Positions 24,735 to 35,106 of a DNA stretch of 64,000 nucleotides are shown here, in pieces. How positions within the stretch are numbered: position 1 is the stretch's first letter; every line of letters begins with the position of its first letter. The notes beneath the pieces are model-generated. The model made no database searches and was not told the origin of the DNA. It saw only the letters and a program-made list of their open reading frames with translations. Source of the stretch: Cyclina sinensis (taxonomy: Eukaryota; Mollusca; Bivalvia; Venerida; Veneridae); the NCBI GenBank assembly GCA_012932295.1, contig JAAONU010000016.1, positions 46,345,241 to 46,409,240 of the forward strand, in the 5' to 3' direction. A program made the position numbers and the translations under genes.

Positions 24735-27700
24735 GAACTGAAAAATTTAGTGCCGGTAAGTATTCTCAAAAGATTGTACTTCTTCCTCCGTAATTTTTAC
24801 AGCTCTTTTTCTGAATTGTAAAGGTTTTGACAACCACGCTTCTGAGTACGTTTTGATCTATCTTTTGGTATTTATTTACGTTTTGAATGATCCACTGTTG
24901 TTGTCTAAGTAACGTATTCAGAATGTGTTATGTGACATTGGCGACTTGTTTTGCAGATATTGGCGATATTCCTGATGTATCTCAAGAAGAACCGTGCAGA
25001 TAAGGCGTTGATAATGTTTTTGAGCATTCTAGATTTCTGATTTGGTTTGCTTTTAGGATTATTATGGCCAGTATTATAGCTTTAAGTTAATATCTCAAGA
25101 TTGTTCAATTTTGTCAGTAGTTACTTAGTGTTTGATGTTAAAATACTCTAGTTTAATAGAGGACTTGGTCGTTTTGATTAAAAATACTTGACAAAGCATT
25201 TGCTATCGAAAAATGAAATTATATAATGACGGTCCATAATCATTTGTAGAACTTGTAGCCTATTTCCAAAACCTTTAAGAAGTTTTTTCTATCTTACGAA
25301 CATGTGCTTCAAATTAAAAAAAGGGGTTACTGCATAGACATTAGGGGTTTTAAACCTCAGTGAAATCTAATATTTTTGTTTACTCATCAGAATGTTTTCA
25401 GCATAAACTTTTCCCAGATGCGTTTGTCAGTTTTAACGAATGCTATTTAGGAAATATTGTTGTACTTAATCTTATATCAAGAATTTTTTTTACTGGAATC
25501 ATGGTTTCTTTCTGAAAACAGTTCGGTAATTTATTACAAAATTATTTGAATTGTAAACATCTATTATGACCCTTCATTTCTGTAAAGATTCCAAGGTCGT
25601 TTAAACAAAGTTTTTTTTTTTCAATCGTTTAAGGAATCTTCTGCAGAACTCTGTACTAGAACATTAAGTGTACTGTGTCTAAAATATATATTCTTCATTT
25701 CGGTAAGTTTAATTGCAAAAATATCGCAGAACTAGTTATCGTCCTGGCCTTCAGACAGCAACAACATGCAACTCAGAGTATCGTGTCTTTATACAAACCG
25801 TGACGCAATGTTAAGATAATCTTAATGAATTTCTTTAATATTAAGCATATTTGCAATATGAATGGTGTTCCCTTCATTACTATTTTCTTAAATTTATATA
25901 TGCTGAAATATCATGGCAAGTTTTTTTATGCCCCCATCGAAGATGACGGAGCATAAAGTTTTGCAAATGTCGGTCGGTCGGTCGGTAGGTCGGTTTTTCT
26001 GTCGGTCTGTCCGTCGGTAGACACTTCGTTTCCGATCAATAACTAGAGAACGCTTTGACCTAGGTTCACCAAACTTGGTATGCTGGTTGGTCATCACCAG
26101 TAAATAACCCCTATTGATTTTGAGGTCATTAGGTCAAGGGTCAAGCTCACAGGGACTTTCATCCTAAAAACGGTTTCTGGTCAATAACTATAGAACGTTT
26201 AATCTAGGTTCACCAATCTTAGTATGCTGGTTGGTCATCTCCAGTAGATAACCCCTATTGATTTTGAGGTCATTAGGTCAAAGGTCAAGGCAAAAGGGAC
26301 CTTGAGTCTAAAAACGGTTTCCAAACAATAACAAAAGAACCATTTGACCTAGGTTCACCAAACTTAATAAGCTGGTTGGTCATCGCAAGTAGATGAATCC
26401 TATTGATTTTGTGGTCATTAGGTCAAAGGTCAAGCTCACAGGGACCTTGATCCTAAAAACAGTTTCCGATCAATACCTAGAGAACGCTCTGACCTAGGTT
26501 CACCAAACTTGGTATGCTATTTGTTCATCACCAGTAAAAGACACCTATTGATTTTGAGGTTATTTGGTCAAAGGTCAAGCTCACAGAGACTTTCATCCTA
26601 AAAACGGTTTCCAATCAATAAGTAGAGAATGCTTTGACCCAGGTTCACCAAACTTGGTATGCTGGTTGGTCATCACCAGTAGATGACCCCTATTGATTTT
26701 GAGGTCATTAGTTCAAAGGTCAAGGCCACAGGGACCTTGATCCTAAAAACGGTTTCTGATCAATAACTAGAGAACTCTTTGGCCAAACCACAAGCAGTTA
26801 GGTGCTGCTGGGGGCATGTATGTTTTACAAACATTTCTTGTTTTAATTTTTTTTAATTTTTATTTTTTGTTTGTTTGTTTTTTTAATTGATATCAACATC
26901 CAAAACAGCGGAAGTCTGTGTGTGTAACTGAATAGGACTGTCTGTAATAAATGCTGCAGAGATAAGATGATTGATTTTTGCACAAAAATAATTACCCCCT
27001 CCTGAGAGATATAAATGCATTTATTACGTATTTATGGACACATAACTAAAGACCTATTATCTGTTATTTCTTGAGTGGCGTATATACTACAGTCGAAGTA
27101 ATAAATGGTCAAAATAACACACAAGAGGTATATTTAAACGTTTCTTATAAGACAAAAAGTGTATGTAGGTTTAACCTTCAGTTAAAATAGTTTGTACCTG
27201 TCAAACAATCGTAGCTTAACAGCAATCATTTTAAAAATGGCGACTTTGATGTCAGGATTCGAAAAACAGTTAATATGATAAAAATGTACAGTATGACAAA
27301 TTTCCTATATAAACCAAAGGAGAACAGATGTAATTGATTACATATTAATTAAAGTTACGATATTACTTTTTTACACGAGCGAAATGTAAACGAACATAAT
27401 GGTTTTACGAGAGGCGCATTTAAGTACATTTGATACATTCTTACACACAAAAGTAAAGAAAGAAATAAAGTCTAGTTTCTAACACTCATTGAATGTTAAA
27501 ATGTGTACAGAAAAGCAGGACACTATAACCAGCTATAGATTTACCTTAAGGTACATATAAAATTCAGTTTATTCAGATGCTTGTTAATTAGATATTCTAA
27601 ACAAATGAGTACATTATTGAAAGGTCAGTGTAGAAGAGAACTAGTTCAACATCAATAATAGCTCTGTTAAGCATTTTTTATTACCGCTTAATTATGTGTT

Positions 27701-27878
27701 CAAATATTTATGAACGTACACAGTCTTGAGGTCGAAATTATTCCACCCGTTCTACTGTTCTTTACCGTTTATTTTGCAATTCTTATCTTTGTTTTCTCCA
27801 GTTTTTCCGAGTTGGAAAATGTCAGTGATAAAATCTGTTTGTCCTTCTTACAAAATTGACATAGTTCGCTTTGAATAG
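24735..27878 (+). pseudogene. candidate four-exon gene, copy 1 (decayed or unusual)
   Basis: Four short blocks with matching phases: 24735-24755 (21 nt, donor GTAAGT), 24957-24999 (acceptor TTTTGCAG), 25730-25809 (acceptor CGCAG, donor GTTAAG) and 27802-27878 (acceptor TTTTCTCCAG, stop TAG). Joined, they read without a stop as about 68 codons. Key pieces are FSADIGDIPDVSQEEPC, then TSYRPGLQTATTCNSEYR and FIQTVTQ, then SVCPSYKIDIVRFE before the stop. The same exons occur in the inverted copy at 35107-38703. I do not recognise the family; the end of a small cysteine-containing protein is one guess. Defect: the second exon is followed by ATAAGG where GT is required, although the other copy has GTATGG there. 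The first coding exon was not found. A Helitron-like element sits in the last intron. Confidence 0.4.
25921..26842 (+). mobile_element. Helitron-like (pearl/HINE) element in block B1
   Basis: It starts TTTTTTTATGCCCCC with a hairpin (TATGC...GCATA), then a TCGGTCGG microsatellite (25969-26019), then six copies of a core repeat of about 145 bp beginning GATCAATAACTAGAGAACG (about 26033, 26181, 26324, 26468, 26613 and 26758), and ends ...ACATTTCTTGTT. The inverted partner copy of this locus (near 37600) runs straight through without it, giving an empty site. It is non-autonomous with no coding, and lies in the last intron of the candidate gene. Confidence 0.75.
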
Positions 27879-28184
27879 TTTGGTTGTAGTAAATATAAAG
27901 GAACAATTCAAATAATCAATTAAGAAGTAAAAAATATGAAGGGATCTTCCTTTTGAGATCATAATATTTTTAACAAATATGTTAATGACAAAGATAAATC
28001 TGTTTATAACATGCATATATATTTATTGTTTTTAATTGACTGAATGATTAATTGATTCATTGATTAATTCATTCCTTGCTTCCTAAACTGTCTTTGACTC
28101 GTTCTTCGTTCTTTTTACTATACCTTCATCCCCCATTTCATTTATTTTGTCATTTATTCGTTCGTTCATTTACTCTCATTCGTA

Positions 28185-29207
28185 CCATTTGTTCATATTG
28201 TGACATTTTTTCAACAAAAAGTAATTAGTTAGTTATAGGTGCGTTAAAAACCTTGCTTGTTAATGATGTGTTGAAGACTGCTTTGAAGGTTGTTTATTTC
28301 CAGTATAACGCTGTTTAATTCCAACTTGATGCAGTGACCTAATGTTTCATTTTCGTAGATACAGCGATAGAAATTGAACTACACGTTCTCTAAAAGTGTT
28401 ACTTATATGGATTTAGATTCACTTAAGCTGATATGTGAGACGGTAAAACTATTTGAAAAATCTAATAGTAAAAAAAAAATGGTAAAAAACTTCTTTGACT
28501 TAGTCAAACAAATCAACAGTTTCATATCGCTTTTGGTTCCTAGGAAACAATAACAAATTTCTCTTCCTAATATGGTTTTCTATTTGTCAAACAGTCCTTA
28601 AAATATCTTTAAAATAGCTTTATAATGTTGTTGTGACGTTCAGAATTGATTATTATCTCAAAGGCTTCTTGAAATACAAAAATAGCTCACTATATTTTTT
28701 AATATGACACTGGTTGCAGAGTACCTTTCAGAAAAGTTCATTTATCTTTGGAACATATTGACACTCTAAAGGGTTTTCTCCAGTAGATTCCTAAAGATAG
28801 CTTCTAAAATGCGAAGGGTCAAAGAGAAAATCCACCAGAGCTAAATGACATGATCACCAAATATCGCTCACCTAAGCATAACTGCTGCACTGCGATTGAT
28901 AATATATTAGAAGAACTAGACATTGCAACGCGTCAAGTACCAGTGGTTATTCTAAAACATCTGATTCTTGGGTTTTAAAAATGGCGCCGATAGGGACGTA
29001 AGTTGAACAATCATAGCAAAGGACCAAAAGACAATGCTACCTACCAATTTCAAAAATTTCTAACAAGAAGGTGTTACAGAGTTTGGTCTATATGTCTTTG
29101 TAAAGCATTTGCCTTAAGAGTTGGAGCCCAAAAAAACCAGGGGCAGAAAGTCTTATCAATCTTGGTTGAGGTCTTCTGGACAATGCTTAATGTCAAAATG
29201 ACTAATA
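28185..29207 (+). repeat. segmental duplication block C, copy 1
   Basis: Collinear with 38897-39950 in direct orientation. Landmarks are GTTCATATTGTGACA, TTATAGGTGCGTTAAAAACC, GATACAGCGATAGAAATTGA, GTTGTGACGTTCAGAATTGA and CGCTCACCTAAGCATAACTG. Weaker relatives, keeping the CCTAAAATATCTT..GACGTT..CAGAAATAGCT order, are at 42.45-42.99, 46.96-47.29 and 51.2-51.4 kb. The right end (about 28985-29205) carries the dispersed phrase GAACAATCATAGCAAAGGACC, related to Helitron-like core repeats elsewhere. Confidence 0.85.
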
Positions 29208-29484
29208 TGATATAACTAGCGGTGTATATGGCGGGTTTTTTTGCGGGCGAAGTCACACATTTCAGAAATAACAAGAAAGAAATTCTGGAAAATTGTTTGA
29301 AAAACCGGTAATATTTTTCTAATTTGAATTCTGCTTAACTACTAAATCTAAATTTACGACACAATTTTGAATAATCGTTTTCCTGACACTTCTGAGACCG
29401 TTTATACAGAAATCACTCCTTGCCGAGACATTTTTTTTACTAAATTCAAGGTTTCTGTTTTAACATCAGTGTCAAATTTGTTGT

Positions 29485-30357
29485 TGTTATACCCTCTAAA
29501 CGAAGTTTGGGGGTAGGGGGTATATAGGAGTCGCCCGGTGGTTGGTCGGTCGGTCAGGCTGTCTGTAGCAATTTCCTTGTCCGGAGTATAACTTGAAAAC
29601 TAATGGTTTGAATTCAATGCAACTTCATACAATGACCAAACACTATAAGAGGAAGTGCACTGTTTAAGAATCATAACTCCATTTTCACTATTTGCAGAGT
29701 TATTGCCCTTTGTTGGTTTTCCTTGTCTGGAGCATAACTTGAAATCTAATTGTAGGAATTCAGTGCAACTTCATACAATAGTCAAGCATAATGACAGGAA
29801 TGCGATGTTTAAGAACCATAACTCCATCTTCACTATTTGCACAGCTATTGTCCATTGTTGGTTTTCCTTGTCCGGATCATAACTTGAAAACTAATTGTTG
29901 GTATTCAATGCAACTTCACACAATCGTCAAACTCAATGACTGAAAGTGCAGTGTACAAGTGCTATAACTGCATCTCCACTATTTGCACAGTTATTGCCCT
30001 TTGATGGTTTCCCTTGTCCGTAGCATAACTTAAAAACCAATGGTTGGAATTCAATGCAATTTGACAGGAAGGAAAATGTACAAGAGCCACAACTCCTTCT
30101 TTAGTATTAGCAGAGTTATTGCCCTCTGCTGGTTTTCCTTGTCCGGAGCGTAACTTGAAAACTAATTTTTGGAATTCAATGCAACTTCATACAATGTTCA
30201 AGCATAGTGAAAGGAAATGCAATGTACAAGAACCTCAACTATTTTTAATTGCCCACAACCATAACTCTGTTTCAATTCATTTACAAAGTATTCTGTTACT
30301 AATAACTCCGAAGCAGTTTTGCGGGGGTATTAATCACATTTAGTGATAACTCTAGTT
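29485..30357 (+). mobile_element. Helitron-like (pearl/HINE) element in block D1
   Basis: A 5' hairpin TATACCCTCTAAACG...GGGGGTATA is followed by a GGTCGGTCGGTC microsatellite and five copies of a core repeat of about 145 bp headed CCTTGTCCGGAGTATAACTT (about 29577, 29727, 29867, 30013 and 30137). The 3' part is GCGGGGGTATTAATCACATT with an ending AACTCTAGTT. D2 lacks the element and reads across the site. The frames inside it come from the repeats and are not genes. Confidence 0.65.
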
Positions 30358-30877
30358 TTTTTTTATTTTATTTGCGGCTTCTGATAGTAAAAAAATAAAA
30401 CTGTCTTAGAGCTATTTGATTCTGCCTATGTCGTAAAAAGGTACTCGCTATCATCTGATTTCTTTTACTGTATTTTATGCCTCCGTAGTAAGATATATCG
30501 ATTAATTTGGCTGGAAATTAGTGTAGCCAGTTGATTGACACAGCGTATGAATTGGTTAGCTTTGTCCAAGGCCATATATGAGATAAATTGACACCATATC
30601 CCCATTGCATGCCTACTGCATATCTCTTTAACACATTGAAGGATTTTGAAATTATTTGGAAAAAATATTGAAGCGACTGACTCACAGATGGGTCGACAAT
30701 GCATATACTAGGAGAAATAGTTTATACATATTGAAATTGTAATTGTAAAGCATATAAGTTACCCTCTTATATTTTGTTACAAAAACACACTACAATATAA
30801 AGTTTTACAGGGTTTTATCGGTAAAAATACTCTGTTAGTCACGGGATTTTTATATTGTTAATTTGTATTATAATAAG

Positions 30878-30962
30878 TTGTTGTGTCTCCGTGGGGTAGT
30901 TCGCCGCCCTTACTTTTACTGACCGGACGGTCATGGTTTCGAATCCTGTTAAAATCAACTTT
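30878..30962 (+). repeat. tRNA-like SINE head in D1
   Basis: Partner of 45317-45400. The A-box is degenerate here (TGTCTCCGTGG) and the B-box has one extra base (GGTTTCGAATCC), so this copy is more decayed than its partner. The 3' flank (TCTTCAGGTTTCA..GTGTAAA) is shared. Confidence 0.6.
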
Positions 30963-33144
30963 TTTTCTTCAGGTTTCATTGTGTAAAAAAACATTAAATT
31001 ATATTTTTCTCATATTATATAAACTTCCCTGTAATGTCAAAGAAAACACATTTTTAAGCTCAATTCTGTGAGCAAGTCGCTTTAATATAGGCACATGATG
31101 GCTAAAAATATATGATTTGGTTCGCCTCGTCCACAGTCAAAAAAGATAATAATAAAAAATAAATAAAAAATAAATAAAACAGACATACGCGTCAATTCAC
31201 CAGTTCGTTTATGCTCCTGTCCCTTAACGAATTTTAAAGTTACTTTCTAAAATACTAAGTACTGCAACATGATGGGCAGAACGTATGATTTAGTTGACTC
31301 CGTCAACGGTCAAGGTCACACATAAAATCTGCTCACGTCCGTCTCCCGTATTGTCTCAGCTCATCTTTTGAATACCATTGAAGTTGGAATCACTTTGTAG
31401 AAATATTACCTATTTACACATGATGGACATATGATAACTAATGATTTGATTTACTCCGTCAGTCAAGTCCGTTCCTGAAATCAAACGTTTAGTAATTGCA
31501 AATTTATATTTCATTTTACCTATAATACAAACTTAAATTGAATATCGGACACATATATTTGTGCTTATCTGTCTGTCATGACCTTCGAAGGCAGTTGTCA
31601 CATCATATCATGTGTCAGTCCCCGTTTAGTAGTTAGCTTTGGAAGCATCTTGTCAGATTTTAAGAGTACGGAATGTGATTTTTAAATGCTGCTGAAATTA
31701 GACGTTTTGTCTGTACAAAATGAGAATTGCTTCGAGAGAAATAAATGCACTTTAATTAGTCTACAGTCATATTAGTATTTATTTTCTTAGTTGCGTAATT
31801 ACTACGTTTTTTTTATAGCAGAAATGACAAGTGGTATATTTAGACGTCTGTTATAAGGACATAAAATATCTGCGGGATTGAATATACAGATACAGTATGT
31901 GTTAATGTCAGTCATCTCTGAGTTTGACCGCTACTCAAGTATATCATAAACATAGCTTAATGATTACATAGGTAAAGTTGCGAGATAGCTTCATACTCAA
32001 GTGATAAGTAAAAGAAACTTTACTACTTAATTATGTTAGAATAACGAAGTGCTCCTTATCTTTTATTTACTCATTTACATTGACAGTACCTCATCTACGA
32101 GAAATATAGAGTACCTTTTGTTAGTGTGTACTGAAATTCGTCATAAGTTTGTAGTTTTAATGATAATTTTATACAAGTAAAGAGCAGTCACTTAATATAG
32201 ACAAAAGGCGCTGGATTATTATATTTCTACTTTTCAAGCACGTGAAGTACGTGAGGTGCATTTGGAACATTAATGTAAAAGACTATAGAAGGGTCATCTT
32301 AACCTTTCCTAAGATGTACTGCTTTTCCTCGTTTTGTATTTATAATTCTTTATTTAATTCGTTTTTAATTCTTACCTTCAGTATCAGATGGGGACCAATA
32401 ATAAATTCTTGTCTGGATTATTATATGTAGCAAAGGTGTCAGTTGATACATTGGAAGGGACAATTTTAATGAAAGAAATCCGCACATTCTTATCAGAACT
32501 GAATATATGAAGTATTGACATTTTTAAAAAAAGATGAATACTATATATGTGCTGAAACTGAATCATTTATTTACATACTTGCTTCCTTTGATTTTCCCTT
32601 CCTTTTGTTTCTTCCTGTCTTTAGTTACTGATGTCTTACACCTAATGTTATCAGCTTAGCCCCATATGATTAACTAAGACTTTAACAAGAACTCATTTAA
32701 GATCAGTCTAATAATATTCTTGTCAGTGACTGAAACTCAAAGTCACTCGGCAGTCACTCGGGCCCTCGACATTGTAAACGAGTAAACGAGTAAAAATAAT
32801 CTACTGCGATTGTTAGAGTATTTCCCTGGGAATTATCATTATCATTATTATTAGTAGTAGTAGTTACTGTAGTAGAAGTAGTAAACTGGACTTTTAACTG
32901 AATTACCTACTTATTATTACGGAAAAAAATGTAGATTTAGTACATGTAAAACTCAGAAGTAACGTAAGATCTTAATGTAAATTTGTATCTTGTCAATGAG
33001 AAAATAATGATAACCCAGTAATATTTGAATTTTTATAAGGTAGGTAAGAGATAAAAAGTGACCGAAGAAAGAAGCATGTTTCTTTGTTCTTGGAACAAAA
33101 CAGATATCTAGCCAGCTATACCTTTTAGTTTTCTTTGTTTGCTA

Positions 33145-33335
33145 TTATTCCCCCACACAACGAATTTTTAAGGGGTATACTGCAATCAGCTTGTCCGTGT
33201 GTCCGTTCAGCCGTCCGTCTGTCGGGTTTTGTTTGACAGGGGCATACCTCAAAAACTATCACAGGTAAAAATTTGAAACTTCATAGATGAATAGATCTCA
33301 TTGTGGAAAAGTGCAGTCCCTAATTATCGAAGTAT
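33145..33335 (+). mobile_element. Helitron-like element fragment
   Basis: A CCCCACACAACGAATTTTTAAGGGGTATAC hairpin-like start (two arms CCCCA / GGGGT) is followed by GTCCGTGTGTCCG..CCGTCCGTCTGTCGG and one incomplete core unit. It is cut short where block A2 begins. Confidence 0.5.
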
Positions 33336-33346
33336 TGCTTAATTAT

Positions 33347-34698
33347 CACTTAGATGTATTGGTCAAGGGCATCATACTCCACACCTATAATAGATTGCAT
33401 TTAATGCAAGTGTTTAAATGCGAAAATGACGGAGTTTGCACAAATCGCTGAAGTATCACTACATAACTATGTTATAATTGACCTTCATGTGACAGAAATA
33501 ATACATTAGGAAATGAAAACAGACTACATATTAGCCTATTAAATATCTAATTGTATGAAGAAATTTAATTTAAAACAACTGATTGTTGAAAATATATTTC
33601 ATTCCGTATGTTCTATTCCGTATCTCAATGCAAGACAAATGTATCCTCAAAATTAACGAAAGTTAAAAATTCTTGTTTTGGTGACTAAGTCTAGACTATT
33701 TCGATATTGTTTTACTCAGCACGTAAGGACAATTTTTCCTGCTTGCGTATTCGAAATAAGAACATCAGAAATGACTTGTTGTTTTCCTGTTTTCCTTTGT
33801 CACTTTCTAAAATGTTTAATGCAAACGTTAGTCATATATCATTTCGAGAATTTATTTTTGCTAAGGTTTATATATATTTTATCACGAGATAAAGTACTAC
33901 AGACCTGAGCAGATGTAGAATTAGAGATTAATTAAATGCCAGTAAAATGTATTTATAGTTCTTTTGGCACGCTTGCACTGGAGAAACTTCATGACAAGTG
34001 ATCGATTATGAATTCAGAGGCAATTATAATGTATTTTATTGCTGCTATTTTTACTTTCATTCATTTTCGTTCAGATTCACATGTTTTTTTTTATTTATTT
34101 TTATTGTCTTCGTTTTTCATTTCTTGAGATGGTGTCAAGATACAAGTGAATGCATTTGGCTTACATGACATAACTGTCAGTTTATGTGGCGTTTGTTGAA
34201 CTTTTTGGCGAACACAATCACGAATTGCAAGAATAATCAGATTGAAACTGAAATATGAAATTATTGCTTTTTAATATATTAATTTTGAACAACAAACACA
34301 GTGTGTGGCTTTTATTTCCCCTGTAGTGTTTTTCATAACGATACTAGTTCCCTTTGGGTCAAGTGCGCGCATGCCAAGACCGTAAACATGTTAGCTGTTA
34401 TAGTTTTGTTGCTTAGTTTATTCGAGTAGTTTTTGTTGTTAAAGTGATAATACCGCCGATCAAAAAGGATATAACATTATCACCAATTAATATAAATATT
34501 CATACCAGTGTATAGACAACTTGCAACAAAAGAGAAAATTTTGCTGTTTTTTTTTACTTATGACCTGACAATGTTCGCGGATGTCAGAGGATATAAAAAC
34601 ACCTACTTTCGTTTCACCTACTTTCGTTTTCTGAAATTTTTCCACCATTGCTCGGATTTAGTCGGAAGAGTCTTCTTTGCATACGTACGTTTTTTCAG
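33347..34698 (+). repeat. segmental duplication block A, copy 2
   Basis: Direct partner of 23392-24715. It stops just before where the first shared exon would lie, because the following block B2 is inverted. A 15-bp word (ACCTACTTTCGTTT) is doubled at about 34601-34630, absent from copy 1. The stretch at 34029 keeps the hydrophobic MYFIAAIF start. Confidence 0.85.
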
Positions 34699-34995
34699 CG
34701 CTTTTAGTATGTTGTTTTCTCCGTTGACTCCGTCCGTACATCGTCCACTAATGACTTTAAACAACATCTCCTACTATACCACTTCAGTCAAAATTTACAG
34801 AAATGATCCTTGTATTGTCCTCTTTTAAAAGTACATAAAAATGGAATTCCATGCAGAACTCTGGTTGCTATGACAACTGAAAAGAATTTTTTTTTTAAAT
34901 CTTCTTGTCTGAGATCACAATGCCTAGAGCTTATGGTTGATATCATCATCTAGTGGGCATCTAACAAAGCTATATAAATCGTGGCTCAGGGGCAG
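34690..34995 (+). mobile_element. Helitron-like fragment at the inversion breakpoint
   Basis: It contains GACTCCGTCCGTACATCGTC, CATCTCCTACTATACCACT and TCCATGCAGAACTCTGGTTGCTATG..AACT, all matching the start of the complete element at 35713. It therefore belongs to the same subfamily but is 5'-decayed and 3'-truncated. It occupies exactly the gap between block A2 and inverted block B2. Confidence 0.6.
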
Positions 34996-35106
34996 GAATT
35001 GCACATTTTTATTTTAAATAATATGATCTCGAAAGGAATACCCTTCATATTTCTCAGTTCTTATTTGATTGTTTAGAAACGTCCCTTTTTATTTTCCACA
35101 ACCAAA

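Larger units (their letters stand above)
24720..27975 (+). repeat. segmental duplication block B, copy 1
   Basis: Matches 35018-38715 in INVERTED orientation across its whole length, apart from two large insertions, one in each copy. Landmarks are GACAACCACGCTTC, TATCGTCCTGGCC, TGCTGAAATATCA, TCAACATCCAAAACAG and GTCAGTGATAAA. The downstream half also has weaker direct relatives at 41.58-42.2 kb and 49.85-50.75 kb, recognisable by the GATGCTTG..AATT..ATTCTAAACA stretch and TTTATTACCG. Confidence 0.85.
29275..33010 (+). repeat. segmental duplication block D, copy 1
   Basis: Collinear with about 44700-47035. Landmarks are AAACCGGTAAT, CTTCTGAGACCGTTTA, TTTGCGGCTTC.GATAG, the tRNA-like SINE head, CAACGGTCAAGGTCACACATAAA, TTAGTTGCGTAATTACTACG and ACCTACTTATTATTA. 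About 0.94 kb (29420-30360), including a Helitron-like element, is present here but absent from copy 2. Part of D consists of degenerate core repeats of Helitron-like type (AAGGTCACACATAAA). Confidence 0.75.

Noticed and set aside
29655..30343. Open frames of 74-75 codons repeating SLFAELLPFVGFPCLEHNL-like peptides
   Set aside because: They are translations of successive core repeats of the Helitron-like element at 29.5 kb.
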